NCBI RefSeq assembly: GCF_020510565.1
Contig: NZ_CP075189.1
Coordinates: forward strand, 372,001 to 436,000
Length of the DNA: 64,000 nt
DNA from: Ferribacterium limneticum
Lineage (GTDB): Bacteria; Pseudomonadota; Gammaproteobacteria; Burkholderiales; Rhodocyclaceae
Direction: 5' to 3'
The notes under the pieces were generated by a model, which was not told the DNA's origin, did no database searches, and saw only the letters and a program-made list of their open reading frames with translations. The position numbers were made by a program, and so were the translations under genes. Shown one piece after another: positions 47,943-58,775 of the stretch. Each line of letters begins with the position of its first letter. Position 1 is the stretch's first letter.

Positions 47943-48398
47943 ATGGAATTGCTGCTGTGGCGCCACGCTGAGGCGGAAGACGGCGACGATGATTTGAAGC
48001 GGCGTCTGACTTCGCGCGGTGAAAAACAGGCGCGGACGATGGCGGCCTGGATTCTGGCGCATCAGCCCAAGGATCTGCGCATTATCGCCAGCCCGTCGGT
48101 GCGCACCCAGCAAACGGTCGAGGCCTTGAAGCTGCCTTTCGAAACGATACGCAAGATCGGGCCGGAGGCTTGTGTTTCCGAACTGATCGCCGCATCCGGC
48201 TGGCCCTCGGCCCCGGGTTCGGTGCTGATCGTCGGCCATCAGCCTTCGCTCGGGCGCATGGCGTCCTTGTTGCTGGCCGGGCATGAGTCCGAGTGGAGCA
48301 TCAAGAAGGGCGCCTTGTGGTGGCTGAGCAACCGCGTTCGTCGAGGCGAAACGCAGACCGTGCTGCGGGCGGTCATTCCCGTTGAAATGCTGGACTAG
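47943..48398 (+). CDS. sixA: Phosphohistidine phosphatase SixA
   Basis: A 151-residue histidine-phosphatase-fold protein. The RHG motif at the start (ELLLWRHAEAE) gives the phospho-accepting His, and the second His is in LIVGHQPSLGRMASLLL. The short length and lack of a large lid match SixA, which removes phosphate from His of phosphotransfer proteins, including the nitrogen PTS. It precedes ppk2 by 57 bp. Confidence 0.9.
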   Translation: MELLLWRHAEAEDGDDDLKRRLTSRGEKQARTMAAWILAHQPKDLRIIASPSVRTQQTVEALKLPFETIRKIGPEACVSELIAASGWPSAPGSVLIVGHQPSLGRMASLLLAGHESEWSIKKGALWWLSNRVRRGETQTVLRAVIPVEMLD

Positions 48399-48455
48399 AC
48401 AAGGCGCTGCCTTTGCCGTGAAATAAACTCTTTACATCGATTGATGGAGAGAGAG

Positions 48456-49580
48456 ATGGTCACCAGAAAAAAGACGACGGTAACACCGCCGAAAAAGATC
48501 GCCGCTGCTGGAGCCAAGCCGGCCCCCCGTGCCGTTCGCCGGCGTCAGGTGGTGAGTGGCGATGTACCGCCGGTGCTGACCGAGCAGGGCATTGAGGGGT
48601 TCACCGTGCGGGCTGCGGTCGACGCTGCCCAGGCGTCAAAAATGGGGGCGATGCGCGATGTGATCGCCGGCATGCCGGCCGACGAGTCGGTTGCCTTGCT
48701 CCGTGGTCTGCTCAAGCAGCAGGGCGTGGTCGTCGAGGAATTGCCGGCCAGCCCGGATGACGAGTTGGCCAAGGATTGGCGCGACGGCGGCTACCCGTAC
48801 AAGAATCTCATGCAGCGCCGCAATTATGAGCGGCAGAAGTATCGCCTGCAGGTCGAGTTGCTCAAGCTGCAGGCCTGGGTCAAGGAAACCGGGCAGAAGG
48901 TGGTGATCCTCTTCGAGGGCCGCGACGCGGCGGGCAAGGGTGGCACTATCAAGCGGTTCATGGAACATTTGAATCCGCGGGGCGCTCGCGTCGTGGCGCT
49001 GGAAAAGCCGAGCGAAATGGAGCGCGGCCAGTGGTATTTCCAGCGTTATGTGCAGCATCTGCCGACCAATGGCGAGATCGTCATGTTCGACCGCTCGTGG
49101 TACAACCGGGCCGGCGTCGAGCGGGTCATGGGTTTTTGTAGCGATCAGGAGTACGCCGAATTCGTCCGTCAGGCGCCGGAGTTCGAGCGCATGCTGGCGC
49201 GCAACGGCACGCATCTGATCAAATTCTGGTTCTCGGTCAGTCAGGAGGAGCAGCGCCGCCGGTTTGGCGAACGCAAGGTGCATCCGCTCAAGCAGTGGAA
49301 ACTGTCACCGATCGACATGGCGTCGCTCGACAAATGGGGCGACTACACCAAGGCCAAGGAGGCGATGTTCTTCCACACCGATACCGCCGATGCGCCATGG
49401 ACGGTGATCAAGTCGAACTGCAAGAAGCGGGCGCGGCTCAATGCCATGCGCTACGTGCTTCACAAGTTGCCGTACAACAACAAGGATACCGATCGCATCG
49501 GCAATCTCGACCCGCTCATCGTCGGCCGCGCCAACGTGGTTTACGAGCGGGGCGAGCAGCAGGGTGTGCCGATTCTTTAG
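48456..49580 (+). CDS. ppk2: Polyphosphate kinase 2
   Basis: PPK2 of 374 residues, which transfers phosphate between polyphosphate and nucleotides. The catalytic part has Walker A GRDAAGKGG (155-163), Walker B FDRSWYNRAGVERVMGF, and the lid ERKVHPLKQWKLSPID. The first 110 residues are an extra N-terminal segment that begins with a basic Lys/Pro/Ala tail. ATG at 48456 has GGAGAGA upstream. The subclass and preferred direction cannot be fixed from sequence alone. Its neighbours sixA and phoX give the block a phosphate theme. Confidence 0.94.
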   Translation: MVTRKKTTVTPPKKIAAAGAKPAPRAVRRRQVVSGDVPPVLTEQGIEGFTVRAAVDAAQASKMGAMRDVIAGMPADESVALLRGLLKQQGVVVEELPASPDDELAKDWRDGGYPYKNLMQRRNYERQKYRLQVELLKLQAWVKETGQKVVILFEGRDAAGKGGTIKRFMEHLNPRGARVVALEKPSEMERGQWYFQRYVQHLPTNGEIVMFDRSWYNRAGVERVMGFCSDQEYAEFVRQAPEFERMLARNGTHLIKFWFSVSQEEQRRRFGERKVHPLKQWKLSPIDMASLDKWGDYTKAKEAMFFHTDTADAPWTVIKSNCKKRARLNAMRYVLHKLPYNNKDTDRIGNLDPLIVGRANVVYERGEQQGVPIL

Positions 49581-49598
49581 GCTTCGCTGCGGTCAATC

Positions 49599-49640
49599 AA
49601 TTTCAATTTTGGCCGATTTTTCCGGTTGACCGTGGAATTC
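49599..49640 (+). repeat. 40-bp dispersed element, copy 10 (best full-length copy)
   Basis: The A/T-rich block AATTTCAATTTTGGCCGATT is followed by TTTCCGGTTGACCGTGGAATTC. It begins 19 bp after the ppk2 stop and is taken here as the type copy. Confidence 0.95.
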
Positions 49641-49699
49641 TCGCCGCCGGCATCATTGAGCCGGCGGATTTGGTTTTTGAGTGTCATCTGCATCAAGGC

Positions 49700-49745
49700 A
49701 ATACGGCCACCGGACGGATTCCGTCCGGTGGCCGTATTTTTTTCG
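49700..49745 (+). terminator. Rho-independent terminator of ppk2
   Basis: AATACGGCCACCGGACGGA and TCCGTCCGGTGGCCGTATT form a 19-bp perfect stem followed by a T run, one of the strongest in the window. Confidence 0.95.
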
Positions 49746-49857
49746 TTCAATTGGTGCGACGACACTGCTACCCGGCCCATTCCAACGTGACAACAAGCGT
49801 CATCCGGGAGGTTGTTGCGTAGTCCGAAAGGATCATCAAGCGACAATATTGGTGCAA

Positions 49858-49882
49858 TGACCAGGTAATAATTGTTGACCAG
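49858..49882 (+). promoter_or_regulatory. Direct repeat in the phoX upstream region
   Basis: TGACCAG occurs twice, 18 bp apart, in the 260-bp leader of phoX. It is not a standard Pho box, whose half-sites are 11 bp apart. A regulatory role is possible but unproven. Confidence 0.35.
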
Positions 49883-50007
49883 AATCAAAATTGTATGGTC
49901 ACCCCCAATGGATATGCCCGGTTTGAATCGGCGCATTGGTGAGGCCATGGTCCCGCCCCCCACCCGACGATGAAAGATGGTCGCGTCACAATTTTGAGAG
50001 GAATGTC

Positions 50008-52167
50008 ATGAAAGGCAGCAAGCATCCAAGGAACGATCTGACGATCAATCCGTCAGGCAACGAATCGATCATCGATGTCATCGGCCGCGTCGAAGTCAGC
50101 CGTCGCCGCTTTATTCAAGGTTCGGCCAGCGCCGGCGCGCTGGCAGCAGCCGGCGGCCTGACCCTGTCCGGTATCGTTGGTACCGTTGAGGCCGCCGTGC
50201 CCGCCCCAGTGGTGGGTATCGGTTTCGAAAGCATCCCGCCCAGCCTGGCGCCGGTTGCCGACAAGGTCACCGTGCCGGCCGGTCATACCGTCAAGTCCCT
50301 GGTTTCCTGGGGTGATCCGATCATGCCGGGGGCTGTTGCCTACAAGGCCGATGCCAGCAATACCGCCGCCGAGCAGGCGATGCAGTACGGCATGCACACC
50401 GACGGCATGCATTTCTTCCCCTTCCCGAGCCGTGGCCAGGTTCTCAACGACCGTGGCATCCTGTGCGCCAACAACGAATACACCCACGAAGAAATCCTCT
50501 TCCCGGACGGCCAGGTCGGCGCCGGCTACAGCATCGAGAAGTGCCGCAAGTCGCAGGCCGCGCACGGCGTTTCGATCACCGAAATCCGTCGCATCAACGG
50601 CAACTGGAGTGTCGTCAAGGGCTCCATCTACGGCCGTCGCCTGACGGCCAACACGCCGATGCGCATCGCCGGCCCGGCCGCCGGACACGCCCTGATGAAG
50701 ACCAGGGAATTCAACATCGCGCCGACCGGTTCAGTCGCCACCGGCAACAGCACCGATGGTTTCAAGGCTTTCGGCACCATCAACAACTGTGCGCATGGCA
50801 TCACCCCCTGGGGCACCTACCTGACCTGCGAAGAAAACTGGAACGGCAACTTCGGCGCCAACGCACCCCTGCCGGCGGTTACCACCGAGGCCGGCAAGCT
50901 CTATAACCGTTACGGCGTCACCGCCGCCGGTTTCGGTTATCGCTGGCACACCGCCGATCCGCGCTTCGATCTGGCGGTCAATCCGAACGAGACCAACCAC
51001 TTCGGCTGGGTTGTCGAAGTCGATCCGCTCGATCCGAAGAGCGTGCCGGTCAAGCGCACCGCGCTCGGCCGCATCAAGCACGAGAGCGCCCAATACGTCG
51101 TTGACCGTGCCCAGAACCTCGCCTTCTACATGGGTGATGACGAAAAGAACGAGTACATCTACAAGTTCGTCTGTGCCGACAAGTACAACCCGGGTAACCG
51201 TGCTGCCAACCGCGATTTGCTCGACCACGGCACGCTCTACGTCGCCCGTTTCGACGCCGACCTGAGCGGTACCTGGCTGCCGCTGACGCCGGACAGCATC
51301 GGCCTCGATGGCGTTGCCCTGCGCGACAACCCGAACTTTGCCGGGGCCGACGATGCCGAAGTCCAGGCCAAGATCCTGATCAAGACCCGCATGGCGGCCG
51401 ATGCTGTGGGCGCCACGATGATGGATCGTCCGGAATGGACCGGCGCCCGTCCGCGTCTTAACGGCAACGACGAGATCGAGATCTACTGCACGCTGACCAA
51501 CAATGATCGTCGAGGCACGACGACCGCCTCGGTCAACAAGGCCGACGGTTCGACGACGGCAGCTTCCGCCCGGCCGCCGGTCGATACGGCCAACCCGCGT
51601 GAAGACAATCGCTACGGCCACATCATCCGCTGGCGCGAAGCCGGCCAGTCGGTGCTCGCCACCGAGTTCAACTGGGACATCTTCGTTCAGTGTGGCGATA
51701 CCGCGACGATCAAGACGGTCAAGCCGACCAACGACTACAAGGGCAACATCAACGACGATCCGGACGGCTCGGCCGATATCGGCGCGCCGGACGGCCTGTG
51801 GTTCGACTGGTTCGGCCGCCTCTGGGTGCAGACCGACCAGGCCGGCAACGGCTCCGGCGACTGGATTCACATCGGCGCCAACAGCCTGTCCTGTGCCGAC
51901 CCGGTGAGCAAGGAGTTCCGTCGCTTCCTGACCGGACCGAACAAGTGCGAAGTCACCGGCATCACCATGACGCCGGATGGCAAAACCCTGTTCGTCGGCA
52001 TCCAGCACCCGGGCGAAGACGCCGTTGCCGCCAACCCGACCGCGCTGTCCAACTGGCCGGCCAGCCAGTGGGCCACCCGTGCCGACGGCACCCCGTTGCC
52101 GGGCGGCCGTCCGCGCAGCGGCGTGGTGGTCATCACCAAGGACGACGGCGGCATCGTCGGCGCCTGA
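50008..52167 (+). CDS. phoX: PhoX-family alkaline phosphatase
   Basis: A 719-residue exported phosphatase of the PhoX (DUF839) type, calcium- and iron-dependent in characterised members. A twin-arginine signal SRRRFIQG starts at residue 31 and is followed by a hydrophobic stretch, so it is exported folded by Tat. Family segments are NNEYTHEE, HGITPWGTYLTCEENWNGNFG, RWHTADPRFDL, GRIKHESA, DGLWFDWFGRLWVQTDQ and FVGIQHPGE near the end. AGAGGA precedes the ATG. A PEP-CTERM gene follows after a hairpin. Confidence 0.93.
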   Translation: MKGSKHPRNDLTINPSGNESIIDVIGRVEVSRRRFIQGSASAGALAAAGGLTLSGIVGTVEAAVPAPVVGIGFESIPPSLAPVADKVTVPAGHTVKSLVSWGDPIMPGAVAYKADASNTAAEQAMQYGMHTDGMHFFPFPSRGQVLNDRGILCANNEYTHEEILFPDGQVGAGYSIEKCRKSQAAHGVSITEIRRINGNWSVVKGSIYGRRLTANTPMRIAGPAAGHALMKTREFNIAPTGSVATGNSTDGFKAFGTINNCAHGITPWGTYLTCEENWNGNFGANAPLPAVTTEAGKLYNRYGVTAAGFGYRWHTADPRFDLAVNPNETNHFGWVVEVDPLDPKSVPVKRTALGRIKHESAQYVVDRAQNLAFYMGDDEKNEYIYKFVCADKYNPGNRAANRDLLDHGTLYVARFDADLSGTWLPLTPDSIGLDGVALRDNPNFAGADDAEVQAKILIKTRMAADAVGATMMDRPEWTGARPRLNGNDEIEIYCTLTNNDRRGTTTASVNKADGSTTAASARPPVDTANPREDNRYGHIIRWREAGQSVLATEFNWDIFVQCGDTATIKTVKPTNDYKGNINDDPDGSADIGAPDGLWFDWFGRLWVQTDQAGNGSGDWIHIGANSLSCADPVSKEFRRFLTGPNKCEVTGITMTPDGKTLFVGIQHPGEDAVAANPTALSNWPASQWATRADGTPLPGGRPRSGVVVITKDDGGIVGA

Positions 52168-52180
52168 GTTTTTGAACCAG

Positions 52181-52200
52181 CCCCGGCGTCAGCCGGGGTT
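52181..52200 (+). other. Hairpin between phoX and the PEP-CTERM gene
   Basis: CCCCGGC, 4 bases, GCCGGGG, followed by TTAATT. Without a long T run it is likely an attenuator or mRNA-end stabiliser in a shared transcript. Confidence 0.65.
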
Positions 52201-52220
52201 AATTCGATAAAGGAAAATCA

Positions 52221-52871
52221 ATGAACAAGTTCAACCTGATTGCCGGCCTGGTGCTGGCGATTTCTTCCGCCGCCTCGCACGCCGCCGTGATCGTCGACCG
52301 TGCCGACGTGCCGGTCTCGCAGACCGTCATCGACTTCGAAAGCGAAGATGGCCTCAACCTGTTGGGTGGTGACACCTACAACTTTGCCGGCGGCTCGATC
52401 ACGGCCACCGACAGCTATACCGTCGGCCAGTACATCGCCGACCTTGGCGAAAACGGCCTGTGGGGTGCCGGCAACCACTTCGTCTCGTTCGACACCATCG
52501 GTCAGATGACCATGAACATCAGCTTTGCCGCGCCGACCAAGGGTGTTGCCTTCGATTACAGCATCTACGAAGAGAATGCCGACGGCTCTGCCATGCTGAC
52601 GGCGCGTTATTACGATGCCAACGACAGCCTGCTGAAAACCGCCAAGTTCATCTTTTCGCCGTTTGGTGCCAATAGCTACGACCAGTTCCAGAGCTTCGGT
52701 TATGTCAGCGACGCCGCCAATATCGCCCGCGTCAGCATTTCCGGCGACGGTGTCGTGCTCGACAACCTGACCTTCACGGCCGCCGTTCCCGAGCCGGAAA
52801 GCTACGCCATGCTGCTCGCCGGTCTCGGATTGATGGGCGTTGTCGCCCGTCGTCGCAGCCAGCGCGTCTGA
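52221..52871 (+). CDS. PEP-CTERM sorting-domain surface protein
   Basis: A 216-residue exported protein. Signal peptide about 1-21 (SAASHA before AVIVDRAD), a beta-sandwich-like body (TVIDFESEDGLNLLGG, VSISGDGVVLDNLTF) like many carbohydrate- or surface-binding PEP-CTERM proteins, and the sorting end [20 protein letters not shown] with a basic tail. AAAGGAAA precedes the ATG. It lies 53 bp after phoX and probably shares its transcript. Confidence 0.9.
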   Translation: MNKFNLIAGLVLAISSAASHAAVIVDRADVPVSQTVIDFESEDGLNLLGGDTYNFAGGSITATDSYTVGQYIADLGENGLWGAGNHFVSFDTIGQMTMNISFAAPTKGVAFDYSIYEENADGSAMLTARYYDANDSLLKTAKFIFSPFGANSYDQFQSFGYVSDAANIARVSISGDGVVLDNLTFTAAVPEPESYAMLLAGLGLMGVVARRRSQRV

Positions 52872-52915
52872 AAACGGACGCTTTCGAAGCGGCAGGGCTT
52901 GCCCTGCACAATCAA

Positions 52916-52941
52916 CAAAGGCCGGAAACTTCCGGCCTTTG
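52916..52941. terminator. Terminator after the PEP-CTERM gene
   Basis: CAAAGGCCGGAA and TTCCGGCCTTTG form a 12-bp perfect stem with a very short loop. The T run is short, but position and stem fit a terminator. Confidence 0.8.
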
Positions 52942-52993
52942 TCATTGAGTGGCCGCGCCGGCCGATTCTTTGGCTTTCAAACGCCGTCGGGGC

Positions 52994-53050
52994 ATTTCAA
53001 TTTTGGCCCTTTTTTACGTTTCACGTAGTAAACCCGGTTGACCGTGGAAG
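52994..53050 (+). repeat. 40-bp dispersed element, copy 11, split by about 17 bp
   Basis: The left block ATTTCAATTTTGGCC and the right core CCGGTTGACCGTGG are both intact, but they are separated by extra sequence that includes TACGTTTCACGTA, a short palindrome. All other copies have the two parts joined. Confidence 0.85.
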
Positions 53051-53063
53051 TCGCTCTGTCGGC

Positions 53064-53549
53064 TTAACTGATGACGTAAGACGCCCCGCCGGTGGCGATG
53101 AGCAGGCCGGTTTCGTTCTCCAGCGTCATCTGCACCGAGGCGATGCGGCCGCCGAGACGGGTTATCCGTCCGGTGGCCGTGAATTTTTTGCCGATGCCCT
53201 GATGCAGGTAATCGGTGCGCAAGTCGATGGTGCCGATGCGGCCGAAGCGATGGCCGACCTGCTCGGTCGTTTCGCTGTTGAATTTCTCGGCAATGGCCAC
53301 GGTCGCGGCCAGGCCGCCGACGGTATCGAGCACGGTGGCGATCACGCCGCCATGCAGGCGGCCATGCAGAAAATGGCCGATGAGGTCGGGGCGCATGGCG
53401 AAACTGATTTGCGGCGCGGCTGGGTTGAGCGACTCGACCTTGAAGCCGAGCAATTCGTTGAAACAAAGCTTGTGCTCGAAAACATCGCGCAGAGTGGCTT
53501 CGAGGCGGGTTTGCTCGTCGGCGGAACGGCGGGGCAGGGTGGGGGTCAT
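53064..53549 (-). CDS. Hotdog-fold thioesterase family protein
   Basis: A 161-residue hotdog protein. The segment GHFLHGRLHGGVIATVLDTVGGLAATVA holds the HGG motif and acidic helix residue of PaaI/YiiD-like thioesterases, and TIDLRTDYLHQGIGKKFTATGRITRLGGRIASVQMTLENETG is the matching second half. Substrate unknown, likely an acyl-CoA. It lies between a dispersed element and a c-di-GMP signalling gene. Confidence 0.86.
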   Translation of the reverse strand: MTPTLPRRSADEQTRLEATLRDVFEHKLCFNELLGFKVESLNPAAPQISFAMRPDLIGHFLHGRLHGGVIATVLDTVGGLAATVAIAEKFNSETTEQVGHRFGRIGTIDLRTDYLHQGIGKKFTATGRITRLGGRIASVQMTLENETGLLIATGGASYVIS

Positions 53550-53619
53550 TGGGTCCGATAGGTCTTGAATAGGGCGATGGGATTGCCCTCGCCCAGGTCG
53601 AACGCAATTTTAACGCAGC

Positions 53620-55461
53620 TTACTTTTTGTGCGCTGCTGGTACGTCGGTGCCGGTCGGCGCATCAAGGAAGCGCTGGCGGAAGTCGGCTTCCGGCATCGG
53701 CCGGCCGCTCAGGTAGCCCTGGTGGATATCGCAGTGCAGGTCGCGCAAAAGCACCAGTTGCGCTGCCGTTTCGACCCCTTCGGCGACGACTTCGAGGCCG
53801 AGGTTGTGGGCCATGGTGATGATCGCCGGGACCAGTGCGCTACCGCCGGCATCGTCGATCAGGGCGGTGACGAAGCTGCGGTCGATCTTCAGGCTACTGA
53901 AGGGCAGGCGGTGCAGGTAGGAGAGCGAGGAATAGCCGGTACCGAAATCATCGAGAGCCAGGCGGAAGCCGCGGGCGCGCATGGCGTGGAGCATGTCGAC
54001 GTGGTTGCCCTCGGCCATCAGCAGCATCGACTCGGTGACTTCCAGCTCGATTTGCTCGCAGGCGACGCCGTGCTCCGCACACAGCGCGGCGACCGTCTCG
54101 GTCAGGTCGCCGGGCCAGAACTGGCGGGCCGAGAGATTGATGGCCATGTGCAGCGGTGTCGGCGACAGGCGGTTCCAGCGGGCCAGGCAGGCGATTGCCT
54201 CGGTCAGTACCCAGTGGCCGATGGGGATGATCAGGCCGGTTTCCTCCGCTACCGGGATGAAGCGGTCGGGCGGAATCCACTGGTCGCCATCCTGCCAGCG
54301 CAGCAGGGCCTCGGCGCCGAGCAGGCGGCCGCTGGCGGTGTCGAATTTGGGCTGGTAGTGCAGGGAGAAAGCCTGTTGCTCGATGGCCCGGTGCAGGCGC
54401 AATTCGATCGAGGCGCGCTGCTGCACGCGCTCCTTCATTTCCGGCGTGTGGCGGGCAACCTGGCCACCGCCATGGCGCTTGGCCACGTACATCGCGGTAT
54501 CGGCATCGCGCAATAGTTGCTCGGCATCGGCGGCGTCGTCCGGGTACAGGCTGAGCCCGATGCTGGCGCCGACGTGCAGCTGGTTGCCATCGGTGACGAA
54601 GGGCTGGTTCAGGCGTTCGAGGAAATCGCGGGCGCGGGCTTCGGCCGTCGCGCCATTGGCGATGCCGGTGAGCAGCACGATGAATTCGTCGCCGCCCTGG
54701 CGGACCAGGGTGTCGGTCGGGCCGAGCGCACCGCGCAGGCGCCCGGCGACATCCTGGAGCAGGCTGTCGCCCAGCCGGTGGCCGAGCGAGTCGTTGATGT
54801 CCTTGAAGCGGTCAAGGTCGATGAACAGCAGGGCGACACGTTCTTGCCGGGCCGTCGCCTGGTGCAGTGCCTCGCCCAGTTTCTCGGCGAGCAGCAAGCG
54901 GTTGGGCAGGCCGGTCAGCGGGTCGTGCTGGGCCATGAAGGCGAGTTGCTCGTCGTGCTGCTTGCGTTCGGTGATGTCGGTGACCGAGCCGGCCATCTGG
55001 TAGGCGACGCCGTGACGGTCGCGCACCGCGATGCCGCGTGAGGCGATCCAGCGGTACTGGCCGCTGCTGGCGCGGACCCGGTACTCGCAGTAAAAGTAGG
55101 GGGTGCGGCCCTTCAGGTGCTCGGCGACGGTCCGGTTGTAATGGCAGCGGTCGTCCGGATGGACCAGTTCCAGCCAGGCATGCGTGTCGGGCAGGAAATT
55201 GTCGCGATAACCAAGGATTTCCAGCAATCGCTTGCCGACATCGAGGCGCTTGCTGACCGGATCCCATGCCCAGAAGCCGTCGTGCGCCGCCGCCATGGCC
55301 AGGCTATAGGCGCGCTGCGTGGCCCACAGCTGGCGCAACTGAGCCTGGACGACGTAGCCGCCAAAGAGGATGAGCAGGGCCAGACCGCCGCGTAGGACGA
55401 ACGACGATTCCCACCACCAGAGTAGCGGGAAGAGTATGCCAAGCAGTGCGAGCAGCGCCAT
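53620..55461 (-). CDS. Membrane PAS-GGDEF-EAL c-di-GMP protein
   Basis: A 613-residue protein with two membrane helices in the first 45 residues, a PAS domain with PAC end (about 50-165, ITERKQHDEQL), a GGDEF domain (RQGGDEFIVLL) and an EAL domain (GAEALLRW, NLSARQFW, DDFGTGYSSLSYL, KIDRSFV, EGVETAAQ). Both active-site motifs are intact, so it may make or degrade cyclic di-GMP. The ATG at 55461 is the first; the frame stays open a little upstream (LHQLLPGLGNRGILAR) without ATG, so the N terminus may be longer. Confidence 0.92.
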   Translation of the reverse strand: MALLALLGILFPLLWWWESSFVLRGGLALLILFGGYVVQAQLRQLWATQRAYSLAMAAAHDGFWAWDPVSKRLDVGKRLLEILGYRDNFLPDTHAWLELVHPDDRCHYNRTVAEHLKGRTPYFYCEYRVRASSGQYRWIASRGIAVRDRHGVAYQMAGSVTDITERKQHDEQLAFMAQHDPLTGLPNRLLLAEKLGEALHQATARQERVALLFIDLDRFKDINDSLGHRLGDSLLQDVAGRLRGALGPTDTLVRQGGDEFIVLLTGIANGATAEARARDFLERLNQPFVTDGNQLHVGASIGLSLYPDDAADAEQLLRDADTAMYVAKRHGGGQVARHTPEMKERVQQRASIELRLHRAIEQQAFSLHYQPKFDTASGRLLGAEALLRWQDGDQWIPPDRFIPVAEETGLIIPIGHWVLTEAIACLARWNRLSPTPLHMAINLSARQFWPGDLTETVAALCAEHGVACEQIELEVTESMLLMAEGNHVDMLHAMRARGFRLALDDFGTGYSSLSYLHRLPFSSLKIDRSFVTALIDDAGGSALVPAIITMAHNLGLEVVAEGVETAAQLVLLRDLHCDIHQGYLSGRPMPEADFRQRFLDAPTGTDVPAAHKK

Positions 55462-55777
55462 GCGCGCCAGAATGCCGCGATTGCCCAGGCCGGGGAGTAG
55501 TTGGTGCAGGGTATGAATCGGGATGTCTCCGGGGCGTTTCTAGTTTCCTGGCAGGGCGTTTGGCAACTCGCGCCGGAATGTTTTGCCGCAGTATCTCTTC
55601 CTCTTCAGGCAACGGTCAAGCTCGGGAAAACCCCGGGAAACCTCGCGTCATCCTGGCATGTTAACAGCATGATTGGTTTGGCATTTTCGGCCAGCGGATG
55701 CCGGGGTCGGGGGGCAGCTTCGCGTTCAGAGGCGGGCGGAAGAGGTTGCCGTGGCTGTTGCTTTTCCATACCGGTTT

Positions 55778-55838
55778 GTCGCCGGCGTTCGGGCCGACAA
55801 TCGCCCCGCCGATGACGCGATGCGTTTCGGCATCGAAA
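55778..55838 (-). pseudogene. Stray fragment of lpd
   Basis: 61 bp identical but for two bases to lpd at 57138-57198, same orientation. It encodes the same residues FDAETHRVIGGAIVGPNAGD. The flanks do not resemble lpd. It is in the 616-bp gap between the GGDEF-EAL gene and a PEP-CTERM gene; the rest of that gap shows no gene. Confidence 0.9.
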
Positions 55839-56077
55839 TGAGCCTTTCGAAGCAGCGCAAAGTCAAACATCAACTCAGAGCGAACGAAACTTCAAGCGAT
55901 TGATTAAGTTAATGAAAGTCCTGTTGCCTCAGAGCGCGCTACTTGCCGTAGGCCTCACGACAGCGCTTTTGGCTTGAATTTTGATTACAATTTCATAATC
56001 CGTTTTCATATTTCAACTCCATCCGGACGCATCAGCAGTCATTCATTGTTTGTAATTAAGAAAAAAGGAAAAAAAGC

Positions 56078-56875
56078 ATGAAAAAAACCGCCTTGCTGGC
56101 TGCCCTGCTCGCCTGCGTTTGCCTGCCGCTAACTGCATCCGCCGTTCAATATCAGGTCACTGTCAGCGGTACGTTGGAAAGTGGTTTTACCGGCACATTC
56201 GATAGCACCTTTGGCTACGACCTGAGCAGCTGGCAGGGCAAGTCGTATTCCATGCGTTTTATTTTCGACAACGACCTGGCTAATGCGACTGGCTCTGGGA
56301 CTTACTCATGGGACGAAGTGGATGGCAATGTGGACCACTGGTGGGCGTTTAGTCCGAGCAATACCCAGCTCGACATTGGCGGTGTCACGGTGTTCTCAGG
56401 CTCGGATCTCAACAAAAACCAGATCTCCACCATGAACAATCAGTTCGTTCCCAGCACGCTGCCGGACTTGCCGCCGGGGGTGGTTGCCGGCAAGGAATTC
56501 GACGGACTCATGATGGAAACAGGGCATTTTGTTGGTTGCCAGGGCGGCCCATGCGATTGGGATAGCCAGACCCAAGTCCGGGAAGAGTTGTGGATTTGGG
56601 GCGACCATGTCTGGGACGACCTCAGCGCCATCCCGAACAGCGAATTGCCCGACCTGCTCAACACCTCGCCCAACTTTTCCAATACCGTTTACAAGGAATT
56701 TGCCATAGATGCCGGCCGCTGGAGCGGGTCCGGTACAGGCGAAGCCATCTACAGTCTTCGTGGCAGCATCGACAGTGTCACGATAGCCGCCGCGCCTGTA
56801 CCTGAACCCGAAACCTACGCCATGCTGCTGGCCGGCTTGGCCATGCTCGGCTGGAAAGTGCGTAGCCGCCGTTGA
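56078..56875 (+). CDS. PEP-CTERM sorting-domain surface protein
   Basis: A 265-residue exported protein. Signal peptide about 1-22 (LTASA before VQYQVTVSG), a beta-rich, Trp- and Asp-rich body (WSGSGTGEAIYSLRGSIDSVTI near the end), and the exosortase signal VPEPETYAMLLAGLAMLGW followed by KVRSRR. An AAAAAAGGAAAA stretch serves as ribosome binding site. The upstream region is A+T-rich. It has its own terminator and is monocistronic. Confidence 0.88.
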   Translation: MKKTALLAALLACVCLPLTASAVQYQVTVSGTLESGFTGTFDSTFGYDLSSWQGKSYSMRFIFDNDLANATGSGTYSWDEVDGNVDHWWAFSPSNTQLDIGGVTVFSGSDLNKNQISTMNNQFVPSTLPDLPPGVVAGKEFDGLMMETGHFVGCQGGPCDWDSQTQVREELWIWGDHVWDDLSAIPNSELPDLLNTSPNFSNTVYKEFAIDAGRWSGSGTGEAIYSLRGSIDSVTIAAAPVPEPETYAMLLAGLAMLGWKVRSRR

Positions 56876-56891
56876 AACCTTGCGCGCATTG

Positions 56892-56920
56892 AAAAAGGGG
56901 CCTTGATGGCCCCTTTTTTA
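56892..56920. terminator. Bidirectional terminator
   Basis: AAAAAGGGGCC and GGCCCCTTTTTT form a stem with T runs on both strands, serving the PEP-CTERM gene and the converging pyruvate dehydrogenase operon. Confidence 0.93.
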
Positions 56921-56978
56921 TTCCGGAATTGCCCGATTCGTTCGGGCTGAAGCATAAATCCGCAGCCGGTTCGTCTGG

Positions 56979-58763
<1,785 letters not shown>

Positions 58764-58775
58764 GGTGTTCTCCCC

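Noticed and set aside
49746-50007. Canonical Pho box upstream of phoX
   Set aside because: No pair of CTGTCAT-like half-sites with 11-bp spacing was found.
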